This document shows positions 1 through 8,304 of a stretch of 25,011 bases of DNA, piece after piece. The stretch is from JBCCFX01 sp039029515 (GTDB lineage: Bacteria > Planctomycetota > Phycisphaerae > Phycisphaerales > SM1A02). The position numbers and the translations under genes are program-made. The stretch covers positions 1 to 25,011 of the forward strand of contig JBCCFX010000033.1 of assembly GCA_039029515.1 (NCBI GenBank), in the 5' to 3' direction. Each line of letters starts with the position of its first letter. The stretch's first letter is position 1. Below the pieces are notes generated by a model. That model made no database searches. It was not told the origin of the DNA and was given only the letters and a program-made list of their open reading frames with translations.

Positions 1-539
1 CGCAGAACCCGATCGAGCAGGAAGGCACGTATCCGTTGCCGGAAGCACAGTTGGACCGCTTCTTCTTCAAGCTGGAGGTCGGGTACTCATCGCGTGAGGA
101 TCTGTCGGAAATTCTGAACCGGACAACCGCCGGCGTAAATCCTGATTTGAACGCGGTGCTCGATGGTCCGACGATCCGCGAGTATCAGCAGTTGGTTCGT
201 CGTGTGGTGGTTGCGCAGCACATTCAGGACTACGCGGTTCGTGCCGTGCTCGCGACGCATCCCGACGGTGATCTGGCGACGCCGATGGTGAACCAGTTCC
301 TCCGATTCGGTGCCTCGCCGCGTGGTGCGCAGACGTTGATTCTCGGGGCGAAGGTGCAGGCGCTGCTGGCGGGTCGTGCGAACGTATCGATTGAGGACAT
401 TCGTCGGGTCATGCTGCCGGCGTTGCGGCATCGTTGTCTGCTCAACTTCGAAGGTGAGGCGGAAGGAAAATCAACGGACGAGATCATTACGAACATCGCG
501 CAGACGCTGCCGACCGAAGCCGCCATGGCGAACGCCTGA
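1..539 (+). CDS. MoxR-family AAA+ ATPase, C-terminal part (5' end outside window)
   Basis: The reading frame is open from the first complete codon at position 3, so the gene begins upstream of the window. The first residues read QNPIEQEGTYPLPEAQLDRF, the sensor-1/arginine-finger stretch typical of MoxR ATPases. It is followed by the small helical lid domain, with the GAKVQALLAGR and DIRRVMLPALRHR segments of that lid. MoxR proteins are AAA+ chaperone-like ATPases that usually work with VWA-domain proteins in assembling metal-containing or envelope complexes. The next gene downstream encodes such a VWA protein, which supports a shared role. The DUF58 protein often found between MoxR and the VWA gene is not in the 67-base gap and may lie upstream. 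The Walker A and B motifs are outside the window, so activity cannot be judged. Confidence 0.93.
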   Translation, partial: QNPIEQEGTYPLPEAQLDRFFFKLEVGYSSREDLSEILNRTTAGVNPDLNAVLDGPTIREYQQLVRRVVVAQHIQDYAVRAVLATHPDGDLATPMVNQFLRFGASPRGAQTLILGAKVQALLAGRANVSIEDIRRVMLPALRHRCLLNFEGEAEGKSTDEIITNIAQTLPTEAAMANA

Positions 540-606
540 TGCGCAGGGTCGTTGGCGCTCTGTGTCGCCTTGATCGCGAGTTCTTCATCCTTCCCACTGG
601 CCTGAT

Positions 607-2613
607 ATGACGCTTGCTGAACCATGGACCGCATTGACCGCCGCGTGCATCGGGGTGCCGCTGCTGTTTGTGCTGTACTTCCTGAAGCTTCGTCGTCAGC
701 GGCAGATGTCCTCATCGACGCTGCTGTGGAAGCGTGCGTTTGAGGATCTTCAGGTCAACGCACCGTTTCAGCGGCTGCGCTGGTCGCTGTTGTTATTTGT
801 TCAGCTGATGATACTCGCGGCGATTGTCCTGGCACTCGGCCAGCCGACCTTGACGTCAGGTGCGCAGCCGTCAACACGGATGATCCTGTTGATCGATCGC
901 AGCGCTTCGATGAATGTCCGAACCGGCGACGGCGAGACCACGCGTCTTGATGACGCAAAGGAACAGGCGCGCCGACTCATCGAACAGCTTGGTCGCGACA
1001 GCGATGCCCGGCAGATGATGGTGATGACATTCGCCTCGTCGCCGACTGTTCTGTGTGGCTACGAGTCGAATCGCGGCGCGTTGCGCAGTGTGATTGATGG
1101 CATTGAACCCAGTGACGAGACCGCGAACCTGACGGATGCGTTGCGTGCGGTGTCCGCGTTTGCGCAGCGCGCTGAAGGCGCAGCGAATGAACCGCCGGAT
1201 GTTGTGCTGATCTCCGATGGTGGCGTGGGTGATCCGCGCGATGGTGCGACATATTCACTTGCGGCGGGCGAGTTTCGTTTCGTGTCCGTCGGTGGCCGGG
1301 AGAACGTCGTCGACAACGTCGGTATCACCGCATGCAGTGTTCGGCGTGACTACGACGATCCTGCCTTGCTGATTGTGTTTGCACGGCTCGTCCAGACTGG
1401 CGCGGCGGAGCGTGAAGTCTCGGTGCGCATCAGCATCAATGGCGAAACGTCGGCGTTGCGACGCGTGACGCTTGCGCCGGCGACGGATGAAGGGCCGGGC
1501 GAGGGGACGATGTCGGTGCCGGTGGAATGGCCTGATGGCGGCGTCGTGTCTGTGCGTGCATCGGTCGATGATGCCTTGCCCGTCGACGATACAGCATGGG
1601 TCGTCGTGCCGGAACCGGCGGGCATTCGCCTCGCGCTGGTGCACCCGCAAGGTGAATCGCCCGATGCATTTCTTGAGAAACTTCTGACGGATCTCGAACC
1701 GGCGACGCTCCGTCGTATGGCGGCACCGCCTGACATGACGAGCGTGGCGGATGCCGGCCTCGCGCTCGATGACATCGATCTCGTCATCTTTGATCGTGTC
1801 TCAACTGCGTTGCCCGATCAGCCGTCGGTGATGTTTGGTGCCATGCCGATCGGCGTGGAGCGCGGCTCTGTTGATGCGGCACAGGGTCAACCTGTGTTGA
1901 GTTGGGAACGGCAGCATCCACTGATGCGCTACGTGGAATTGGATTCGCTGCTGTTTCTCGGGTTTGGCGGCATGCAGTTGCCGGCGACCGGTGTTGCGTT
2001 GGCGCAGAGTGTCGATGGTCCGGTGATCGCGGAACTGCGGACGCGCGGCGCACGTCATGTCGTTGTCGGATTTGCGTTGAGCCAGAGCAACTGGCCGGCT
2101 GACGTCAGCCTCGCCGTTTTCCTGCAGAATGCGATCGAGTATCTGACGCTGACCGATGAACTGGCGCGCGGTCTCGTCATCACGCCCGGCGAGTCGATCG
2201 CCGTTCGAATTGACCGCGATGCGGATGAAGTTCGTATTGCCTCACGCGCGGATGACACGATCCCGGCATCTGCCGAAGAGATTGGAATCGATGTGACCGT
2301 GCCCGTGTCGACGGACGGTGGTGGGAGCATGGTCCTGCCGGCGTTGCCGCGCGCGGGGCTGTATGACCTCACGGGATCGGTGCCGCCGTACGAACAGGTG
2401 GCGGTGAGTGTGTTAAGCGAACAGGAGTCTGATGCTCGGGTCCGGATGACGCTGCCGATCAACGCATCGGCTCAGACGGCGTTGTCTGCGGTGGATGCGG
2501 GCCCGCGACCACTGTGGCCATGGGCTGTCGGGATTGCCGCCGTGCTTGCGGTTCTGGAGTGGTTGCTGTATTGCTGGCGTCTGCGGGGACCGTCCCGCCG
2601 AGCGACGAGCTGA
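607..2613 (+). CDS. BatA/VWA-domain membrane protein
   Basis: This 668-residue protein has the BatA architecture. An N-terminal pair of membrane segments (about residues 10-28 and 60-80) flanks a short basic cytoplasmic loop. A von Willebrand A domain follows, with its MIDAS motif visible as DRSAS at residues 97-101 and a later TDALRA segment. A long beta-rich extracytoplasmic region comes next, and a C-terminal membrane helix (about 640-660) is followed by basic residues. It sits 67 bases after the MoxR gene on the same strand, the usual MoxR/VWA pairing, where the ATPase is thought to remodel a metal-dependent VWA partner. The ATG start has no strong Shine-Dalgarno sequence, and the first membrane segment begins soon after it, which fits the family. 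The cellular target is unknown. Confidence 0.88.
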   Translation: MTLAEPWTALTAACIGVPLLFVLYFLKLRRQRQMSSSTLLWKRAFEDLQVNAPFQRLRWSLLLFVQLMILAAIVLALGQPTLTSGAQPSTRMILLIDRSASMNVRTGDGETTRLDDAKEQARRLIEQLGRDSDARQMMVMTFASSPTVLCGYESNRGALRSVIDGIEPSDETANLTDALRAVSAFAQRAEGAANEPPDVVLISDGGVGDPRDGATYSLAAGEFRFVSVGGRENVVDNVGITACSVRRDYDDPALLIVFARLVQTGAAEREVSVRISINGETSALRRVTLAPATDEGPGEGTMSVPVEWPDGGVVSVRASVDDALPVDDTAWVVVPEPAGIRLALVHPQGESPDAFLEKLLTDLEPATLRRMAAPPDMTSVADAGLALDDIDLVIFDRVSTALPDQPSVMFGAMPIGVERGSVDAAQGQPVLSWERQHPLMRYVELDSLLFLGFGGMQLPATGVALAQSVDGPVIAELRTRGARHVVVGFALSQSNWPADVSLAVFLQNAIEYLTLTDELARGLVITPGESIAVRIDRDADEVRIASRADDTIPASAEEIGIDVTVPVSTDGGGSMVLPALPRAGLYDLTGSVPPYEQVAVSVLSEQESDARVRMTLPINASAQTALSAVDAGPRPLWPWAVGIAAVLAVLEWLLYCWRLRGPSRRATS

Positions 2614-2635
2614 ATTCGAATACGAGGAGTTGATC

Positions 2636-3610
2636 GTGAAGTCGATGCATGCACTTGGAATGTTGACGCTGGTGACCTTCAGCCTGACGGCGACGCCGTC
2701 GGCCATGGGTCAGGAAGCCGAACGCATCGGCGACGCAGACGGCCGTGCGTTTGCTCCGATCGTTCCTGAGGACTTTGAACGCGAACGTCCACGCATCGCG
2801 TGGTCATTCTCTGGCGGCGGTGAATACTTCGACGAAGTCGCGCTCGATCGCGGCGACGGCGAGATCGAAAGCGTCGCGCTCGGGTTCTCCCTCAGCACGC
2901 GGATTCAACTCGACCCTGACACATCACTGTCGTTTGGCGGTTCCTATGTCTGGGAGCAGTTCGACTTCCAGGGCACGACCGGCCTCGGCGGGTTCAACCC
3001 GTGGGAAAGCATCAACACCGTTGAACTCAGCGCTCGCCTTGCCTGGGACATGGATAACAACCTGACCATCTTTGGTGGTCCGGTCGTGTCGTACTCCGGT
3101 GAAGACGGCGCTGATTTCGGTGACTCCATCTACGCCGGTGGCTTCGGTGGTCTGACGTACGAAGTCAACGACGACCTCGTCCTCGGTGGTGGTGTCGGCG
3201 TGACGAGCTGGCTCGAAGAAGATGCACGGTTCTTTCCGGTCATTATCGTCGAGTGGCGCATTGATGATCGCAGCCGGATTACAAGCTCGAACTACGCGAT
3301 CCGTCGCGGTCTTGAGTACCAGTACGACCTGTTTGACGACCTGACAATCGGCGGCGGATTCTCATACAGCGAAAAGCGATTCCGACTCGATGACAGCGGT
3401 GTCGCCCCGGGTGGTGTCGGCGAAGTGCAGCGCGCCATGCTGTACGGCAAGGCGACGCTTCGCGCGACGGATGACATCACGCTTGATGCGATCGCGGGCG
3501 TGGCACTTGATGGTGACGTTGATCTTGAAACCAGCACCGGTGCGGGCATCGTGTCCACGGGCGTGGATGATCAGTTCTTCGTTGGTGTCAACGGTTCGAT
3601 TCGCTGGTAA
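2636..3610 (+). CDS. Signal-peptide beta-barrel outer-membrane-like protein
   Basis: The start is GTG 2636, chosen because GAGGAG at 2624-2629 lies six bases upstream. An upstream extension of the frame would overlap the VWA gene and hide the signal peptide. The 324-residue product opens with a signal peptide (KSMHALGMLTLVTFSLTA, probable cleavage near AMG/Q). The rest is alternating short beta strands rich in Gly, Tyr, Phe and Asp, repeatedly reading like LTIFGGPVVSYSG or LVLGGGVGVTSW, and it ends in an aromatic residue (GSIRW). This is the look of an outer-membrane beta barrel of 12 or more strands. No specific family could be named. It follows the VWA gene by 22 bases and is probably co-transcribed, so it may be a client or partner of the MoxR/VWA system; that link is inference. 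Confidence 0.85.
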   Translation: MKSMHALGMLTLVTFSLTATPSAMGQEAERIGDADGRAFAPIVPEDFERERPRIAWSFSGGGEYFDEVALDRGDGEIESVALGFSLSTRIQLDPDTSLSFGGSYVWEQFDFQGTTGLGGFNPWESINTVELSARLAWDMDNNLTIFGGPVVSYSGEDGADFGDSIYAGGFGGLTYEVNDDLVLGGGVGVTSWLEEDARFFPVIIVEWRIDDRSRITSSNYAIRRGLEYQYDLFDDLTIGGGFSYSEKRFRLDDSGVAPGGVGEVQRAMLYGKATLRATDDITLDAIAGVALDGDVDLETSTGAGIVSTGVDDQFFVGVNGSIRW

Positions 3611-3622
3611 GCGAACAACGCT

Positions 3623-4216
3623 TCACGCGGTCTGCGACAGTCGGGCTTCGATTGCATCGCCGGTGGCGGCGATGGCGCGATGAAGGTCATCGTTCACGAT
3701 GAAGGCGTCGTAGCCTTCGCTTGATCGCGCGGTGGCGATTTCGCGTTTGGCTTCGTCGAAGCGGCGCAGGATCGCGTCCTCATCATCGCGTCCGCGTGCT
3801 CGGAGTCGACGCAGGAGTTCCTCTTCGCTTGGCGGCAGGATGAACATCATGAACGCATCAGCGCGTTTGTTTCGCACCTGCAACGCGCCTTGCACGTCGA
3901 TGTCCAGGATGACCATGGTGCCCGACGCGAGTGCGCGCTCGATCGGTGCCAGCGGTGTGCCGTACCAGTCTTTGCCGAACACCTGGGCGAATTCAAGAAA
4001 CGCATCGTCATCGACCATCTGTTGGAAGTCGTCCTGGGCGAGGAACATGTAATCCACGCCGTCCACTTCGTTTGCGGTGGCCGCCCGTGTGGTGGCGGAG
4101 ACGCTGAAGACGGCGTCAAAGCGATCACGGATGGCTTTCATAATGGTGGTCTTGCCCACGCCGGAAGGTCCGGAAAGAACCACCAGCAGGCCCGGATGTT
4201 CGCTCGAAGACGGCAT
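3623..4216 (-). CDS. gmk: Guanylate kinase
   Basis: Guanylate kinase phosphorylates GMP to GDP with ATP in the cytoplasm, feeding GTP, dGTP and second-messenger pools. The 197 residues match the usual length of the family. Visible features are the P-loop GPSGVGKT (residues 16-23), the GMP-binding stretch SVSATTRAATANEVDGVDYMFL (split here as SVSATTR, then EVDGVDY), the DIDVQGALQVR lid region, and the RRLRARGRDDEDAI segment. The alignment with typical Gmk is continuous, so the enzyme should be active. It is convergent with the beta-barrel gene, only 12 bases away, and divergent from ybeY. The ATG at 4216 is preceded by TACCAT at a six-base distance and no Shine-Dalgarno sequence, suggesting a leaderless message. 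Confidence 0.97.
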   Translation of the reverse strand: MPSSSEHPGLLVVLSGPSGVGKTTIMKAIRDRFDAVFSVSATTRAATANEVDGVDYMFLAQDDFQQMVDDDAFLEFAQVFGKDWYGTPLAPIERALASGTMVILDIDVQGALQVRNKRADAFMMFILPPSEEELLRRLRARGRDDEDAILRRFDEAKREIATARSSEGYDAFIVNDDLHRAIAATGDAIEARLSQTA

Positions 4217-4222
4217 GGCGGC

Positions 4223-4228
4223 ATGGTA
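4223..4228 (-). promoter_or_regulatory. Putative -10 box TACCAT for leaderless gmk
   Basis: On the minus strand TACCAT is followed by six bases and the gmk ATG. Transcription would be expected to start at or next to the start codon. No convincing -35 hexamer is seen. The call rests on the same spacing recurring at other genes in the window. Confidence 0.5.
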
Positions 4229-4358
4229 ACGGGGCCGCAGGATCTCGACAGCTTTCCTGAGCCAACCTGGGAGCTGGAATTGATATGGAATCTGGCCGAT
4301 GGAATTCGTATCCTACATGGCTCCGCGGTACGCTGCGGAGCCTGGAGACATCGATCGG

Positions 4359-4997
4359 ATGACCCCGTCCTCAACGACCTCACCCGCGACCCACGCGTCC
4401 ACGGATTCCATGGCGGCTGATCGCGACGAGCCTGGCTCGTCGTCGACATCTGACAGTCACCCAGACGCGCCGGAACCTCCGGAACCTCCGCCTGCTGATG
4501 ACCGATCGTCGACCCCGACGATCGAATTGTCCAGTGCGCTCCCCGAGCTCGCCCCGGTGCCGGACATCGATTGGCTCCGCGATCAGGTCGTGCGCATTTG
4601 CGACGCGATTCACGCGCCTGTGCATGCCATTGGTGTGCAACTTGTGGATGACGGGGCGATGACCGAGCTTCATCGCGAGCATTGCGACCTCGACTCCACC
4701 ACCGATGTGCTGACGTTCCCCATGTCGGGACCGGATGAGCCCATAGATGTGGAGATCGCAATCTGCGTCGACGAAGCACACCGTCAGGCCGCCGACCGCG
4801 GCCACACCGTCGAGCAGGAGCTCCTCCTGTACGTGCTGCACGGCTTGCTCCATGTCGCTGGTCATGATGACCATGACGAGGCGGCGTATCAGCGGATGCA
4901 CGCCGAAGAAGATCGCATTCTCAATGCACTTGGCATTGGCGCGACGTTCGATCGCCCGCCCACTGGAACCGCGCGCGGTGGGGAGGCGACATCGTGA
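4359..4997 (+). CDS. ybeY: YbeY endoribonuclease / rRNA maturation factor
   Basis: YbeY is a zinc-dependent single-strand endoribonuclease involved in 16S rRNA 3'-end maturation and ribosome quality control. The family signature is clear in the second half: HREHCDLDSTTDVLTFP, then the metal site HGLLHVAGHDDHD. The usual form is H-x3-H-x5-H; here an extra Asp precedes the last His (GHDDH), so the third ligand is shifted by one. The N-terminal 60 or so residues are a Ser/Thr/Pro/Asp-rich, probably disordered extension not found in the usual 150-residue protein. I chose ATG 4359 because GGAG (4344-4347) lies upstream and a TANNNT box occurs at 4329-4334. ATG 4299 in the same frame is an alternative that would add 20 residues. 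The stop overlaps the start of the CorC-like gene, the classic ybeY-corC pairing. Confidence 0.92.
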   Translation: MTPSSTTSPATHASTDSMAADRDEPGSSSTSDSHPDAPEPPEPPPADDRSSTPTIELSSALPELAPVPDIDWLRDQVVRICDAIHAPVHAIGVQLVDDGAMTELHREHCDLDSTTDVLTFPMSGPDEPIDVEIAICVDEAHRQAADRGHTVEQELLLYVLHGLLHVAGHDDHDEAAYQRMHAEEDRILNALGIGATFDRPPTGTARGGEATS

Positions 4998-6310
4998 TGG
5001 CTCTGTTCTGGTTCGCGATTCTGGCCCTCGTGCTGGCGGCGTATTTCTCCGCGTTGGCACTTGCGCTCATGAGCTTCTCGCGGTCTGTGCTCGAGGAACG
5101 ACTCGAAGCACGCGGCAAGACCGTGCGCGGTGAATGGCTGTTTACGCATCTCAACGAAACCATCATGGCGGTGTCGTTCGTGCGGACCGTCGTGCGATTG
5201 TCGTTCTTCGCGCTCGTCTTCATGCAGTGCGCGCCAATGGACGATGAGGTCGCGGCGACGCTTGGTGAGCTCCTGACGGCGCTCGGTATTTCCATCGCCT
5301 GCCTCTGGGGTGCCAGCACGGTGTTGCCACTTGCGATCTCGCGATACGCAAGCGAAGGCCTGATCGTGTCGAGCATTCCGCTGCTGCGTGGCTTGAACCT
5401 GCTCTTCCTGCCGATTACCAGAAGCCTTGCGTTCGTCGATGAAATGGTGAAGCGGTTGACTGGTGCAAATCTCACCGAAGCGCAGGAAGCCGAACACGAA
5501 CTGCTGCGCAGCATTGAGGATTCCCGGCGCGAAGGCGGCCTCGATCAGGATTCCGCTGAACTGCTGGAGAACGTCGTTGAATTCCGCAGCACCGATGTCG
5601 GCGAAGTCATGACACCGCGCACCGACATCGACGGCATCGAGGTCACCGACGATCTCGCCGAGATTCGTTCGTTTATCAGCGAAGTGCGTCACTCGCGCAT
5701 CCCGGTATACCGCGAGAACCTCGACAACATCGTTGGCATTCTCTACGTCAAAGATCTCATCGAGTACCTCGGCGAGGATGGTTCGGATTTCGAACTCGAA
5801 CCGATTCTCCGCACGCCGATTGTCGTCCCGGAAAGTAAGCCAGTGCCCGCATTGCTCGCTGACTTCCAGCGCAGTGAAGTTCATATGGCCATCGTCATCG
5901 ATGAGTACGGCGGCACTGCGGGTCTCGTCACAATTGAGGATGTCCTCGAAGAACTCGTGGGCGAGATCAAGGATGAGCACGATCCCGAGCAGGACGAGAT
6001 ACCAACCCTCGAACGCGTCGCCGACGACCGCGCAGACGTCGATGGTCGATATCACATCGATGATCTCAACGAGGACATGGCGCTCGAACTCCCTGAGGAT
6101 GATGACTACGACACCGTCGGCGGCTTCCTGCTCGCACAGTTCGGCCGTGTCCCGCAGGAAGGCGAGTCGATCGTTGCGTACGGCGCTCGGTTCACGACCC
6201 TCGCCGCCACGCCGACGCATATCGAACGCATCACGGTGGAATTGCTCGCCGACGTCACGGTCGAAGGCGAGCCGATCGTGACCACACAGGACACCGAAGA
6301 CGCGGCGTAA
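4997..6310 (+). CDS. HlyC/CorC-family membrane protein with two CBS domains
   Basis: The protein starts with several hydrophobic segments (about residues 3-25, 60-80, 90-112 and 125-145) resembling a divergent CNNM/DUF21 transmembrane domain. A tandem CBS pair follows, starting near VGEVMTPRTDIDGIE and containing HSRIPVYRENLDNIVGILYVKDLIEYL and IVIDEYGGTAGLVTIEDVLEELVGEI in pieces typical of CorC/YbeX. It closes with the C-terminal CorC_HlyC domain (DYDTVGGFLLAQFGRVPQEGE). Such proteins are linked to Mg2+/Co2+ efflux or, for YbeX, ribosome metabolism with YbeY. The ybeY stop and this ATG overlap as TGATG, so translation is probably coupled. GGGAGG at 4981-4986 serves as the SD. GTG 4994 is an in-frame alternative start with tighter SD spacing. 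Confidence 0.92.
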   Translation: MALFWFAILALVLAAYFSALALALMSFSRSVLEERLEARGKTVRGEWLFTHLNETIMAVSFVRTVVRLSFFALVFMQCAPMDDEVAATLGELLTALGISIACLWGASTVLPLAISRYASEGLIVSSIPLLRGLNLLFLPITRSLAFVDEMVKRLTGANLTEAQEAEHELLRSIEDSRREGGLDQDSAELLENVVEFRSTDVGEVMTPRTDIDGIEVTDDLAEIRSFISEVRHSRIPVYRENLDNIVGILYVKDLIEYLGEDGSDFELEPILRTPIVVPESKPVPALLADFQRSEVHMAIVIDEYGGTAGLVTIEDVLEELVGEIKDEHDPEQDEIPTLERVADDRADVDGRYHIDDLNEDMALELPEDDDYDTVGGFLLAQFGRVPQEGESIVAYGARFTTLAATPTHIERITVELLADVTVEGEPIVTTQDTEDAA

Positions 6311-6359
6311 TGCCCGCGTTGACCCGTGTAAACCACTGCACAATCGATCAGGAACGGGC

Positions 6360-6365
6360 TACGAT
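6360..6365 (+). promoter_or_regulatory. Putative -10 box TACGAT for the M3 peptidase gene
   Basis: TACGAT lies 27 bases before ATG 6393. Unlike the leaderless cases in this window, it leaves room for a short leader that contains the SD GGAG (6380-6383). No good -35 match is seen. Confidence 0.35.
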
Positions 6366-6392
6366 GCTCCGCACGAAACGGAGTGTTCAACC

Positions 6393-8105
6393 ATGTCGAC
6401 GACTGCAATGCCGGTGACCGATTTTGTTCCCGCCGATCTCGATGGATCCCGATGGGACAACCTCAAGCCGTATTACGACAAACTGCTTGCGCGTGAGCTG
6501 AAGTGTGAGAACTGTCTCGAACAGCTCATTCTCGATCGCAGTGAGCTTGACGCCACCGCAAGCGAAGCGTCGGCGAACCTCTACATCAGCATGACGTGTC
6601 ACACCGACGAAGATGCGCACAAGTCGGCGTATCTCGAATTCGTGGAAAACGTGCAGCCGCAACTCAAGGAAGTCGGTTTCGCGCTCGATCGGAAGATCGT
6701 CGAGTCCGAGCATGTGTCGAAGCTCGATCAGGCTCGGTACGGCGTCATGCTCCGCGACATCCGCGCGGATGTTGAACTGTTCCGTGATGAGAACATTCCG
6801 CTGCAGACGCAGGACACGAAGCTCGGCCAGCAGTTCAGCGAAGTCAGTGGTGCGATGACCGTGCAGTTCCGCGGCGAAGAAAAGACCATGCCGCAGATGG
6901 CCACGTACATTCAGGAGAACGATCGAGCGACGCGCGAGGAAGCGTGGCGCGGCATGGCCGAACGGCGCATACAGGATCGCGATCGGCTCGATGACATCTT
7001 TGACGAGATGATCCGCGTCCGGCATCAGATCGCTCGCAACGCCGGCTTCGACAACTACCGTGACTACATGTTCAAGGCGAAGCATCGCTTTGATTACACG
7101 CCCGCCGATTGTGAGGCGTACCACGCGGCTGCGGCATCGATCTGCGTCCCCGTAATGCGCGCTTCGAATGCCACGAGGAAGCAAGAACTCGGTGCCGACG
7201 CGTTGCGGCCGTGGGATCTCGGTGTGGATGTGAAGGGCCGTGATCCGCTTCGACCGTTCAGCGGTTCCGATGAATTGATCGAAGGCACCAGCAAGCTGTT
7301 TCACGACATGAGCCGCGATCTCGGCGACCTGTTCGATCGTCTTCGCGATGGCACCTCACTCGATCTCGAAACGCGCAAAGGTAAGTCGCCCGGCGGCTAC
7401 CAGTACCACCGCGACCGTTCGCGTCAGCCGTTCATCTTCATGAATGCTGCCGGTCTACAGCGTGATTTGCAGACGATGATTCACGAAGCCGGCCACGCGT
7501 TCCATGCGATGTTGTCGGAGAACGATCCGCTGTTGCATTACCGTCACTCGCCGATCGAGTTTGCCGAGGTTGCTTCAATGGGCATGGAACTGCTCGCGCA
7601 GCCGTACCTCGACCAGTTTTACGATGCGCCTGCGGATGCTGATCGCGCACGTCGCGAGCATCTCGAAGGGCTCGCCACGATGATCCCGTGGACCGCGACG
7701 ATCGATGCGTTCCAGCACTGGATCTACACGCATCCGGATCACACACGCGAAGAGCGCACGGCGCATTGGCTTGAACTCGAATCCACATTCGGTCCCGCTG
7801 TCGACTGGACGGGCCTGGAAGACTTCCGTGCCTCGATGTGGCAGAAGCAATTGCACCTGTTCGAAGTGCCGTTCTATTACATCGAGTACGGCATCGCACA
7901 ACTCGGCGCGCTGCAACTCTGGCAGATCGGTCGTCGTGATGAATCGCAGGCGATCGGCAAGTACCGCGAAGCGCTGACGCTCGGTGGTTCGCAACCGTTG
8001 CCGGACCTGTTCAATGCGTGCGGCATCAAGCTTGCGTTCGATTCCGACACGATGGGATCGTTGATGGACGATGTCGCGTCGGAGTTGGAACGATTGCCGG
8101 TGTGA
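6393..8105 (+). CDS. M3-family oligoendopeptidase
   Basis: This is a 570-residue zinc metallopeptidase of the thimet/oligopeptidase F clan (M3), which degrades short peptides in the cytoplasm. The catalytic motif HEAGH is at residues 364-368, within MIHEAGHAFHAML, and the probable third zinc ligand is Glu392 in EFAEVASMGMELL. The length and the N-terminal helical region fit the M3 oligoendopeptidase group that is shorter than classical PepF. There is no signal peptide. GGAG (6380-6383) is nine bases before the ATG. The gene stands alone: the CorC-like gene ends 82 bases upstream and an intrinsic terminator follows directly. All active-site residues are present, so activity is expected. Confidence 0.95.
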   Translation: MSTTAMPVTDFVPADLDGSRWDNLKPYYDKLLARELKCENCLEQLILDRSELDATASEASANLYISMTCHTDEDAHKSAYLEFVENVQPQLKEVGFALDRKIVESEHVSKLDQARYGVMLRDIRADVELFRDENIPLQTQDTKLGQQFSEVSGAMTVQFRGEEKTMPQMATYIQENDRATREEAWRGMAERRIQDRDRLDDIFDEMIRVRHQIARNAGFDNYRDYMFKAKHRFDYTPADCEAYHAAAASICVPVMRASNATRKQELGADALRPWDLGVDVKGRDPLRPFSGSDELIEGTSKLFHDMSRDLGDLFDRLRDGTSLDLETRKGKSPGGYQYHRDRSRQPFIFMNAAGLQRDLQTMIHEAGHAFHAMLSENDPLLHYRHSPIEFAEVASMGMELLAQPYLDQFYDAPADADRARREHLEGLATMIPWTATIDAFQHWIYTHPDHTREERTAHWLELESTFGPAVDWTGLEDFRASMWQKQLHLFEVPFYYIEYGIAQLGALQLWQIGRRDESQAIGKYREALTLGGSQPLPDLFNACGIKLAFDSDTMGSLMDDVASELERLPV

Positions 8106-8112
8106 GTAAACG

Positions 8113-8146
8113 CCGGGTCTGAGCGCAGCGAAGGCCCGGGTTTTTT
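8113..8146 (+). terminator. Rho-independent terminator after the M3 peptidase gene
   Basis: CCGGGTCT (8113-8120) pairs with AGGCCCGG (8132-8139), an 8-bp stem with one G-U pair and an 11-base loop. It is followed by one G and six T residues (8141-8146). The element begins eight bases after the stop codon and is the only textbook intrinsic terminator seen in the window. Confidence 0.9.
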
Positions 8147-8167
8147 GATCGCAACCCGAGCTTGTAG

Positions 8168-8189
8168 GCCGGGTTCTGTTGAACCCGGC
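8168..8189. repeat. Perfect 9-bp stem palindrome (REP-like)
   Basis: GCCGGGTTC (8168-8176) and GAACCCGGC (8181-8189) form a perfect stem around a four-base loop TGTT. There is no T tract on either side, so it is not a standard terminator. Its core CCGGGT resembles the stem of the preceding terminator, and the layout resembles dispersed extragenic palindromes. Confidence 0.7.
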
Positions 8190-8271
8190 ATTGCCTCTCG
8201 GGGTGACCACGTCACTGGACGATGGACGCTTGATGAAGATCATTGCCGGCGTCGGCGATGCCGGCCGACAA

Positions 8272-8304
8272 GACAGCCCACAGCCCTAAGCCCAAAGCCA
8301 ACCG
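8272..8304 (-). repeat. Gene-end low-complexity element (TTGGCTTTGGGC type)
   Basis: On the minus strand, directly after the TAG stop of the secreted hypothetical gene, the sequence reads CGG, then TTGGCTTTGGGC, then TTAGGGCTGTGGGCTGTC. It shares its theme and its position just past a stop codon with the elements at 18567-18612 and 18921-18945. Confidence 0.55.

Noticed and set aside
3600..3623. Short hairpins (TTCGCT/AGCGAA and AAGCG/CGCTT) between the beta-barrel gene and gmk
   Set aside because: Stems of five or six bp without T tracts, too weak to call a terminator.
4889..6343. 484-codon open frame antisense to the CorC-like gene
   Set aside because: It mirrors a well-supported CBS protein gene and its composition is typical of an antisense shadow in GC-rich DNA.
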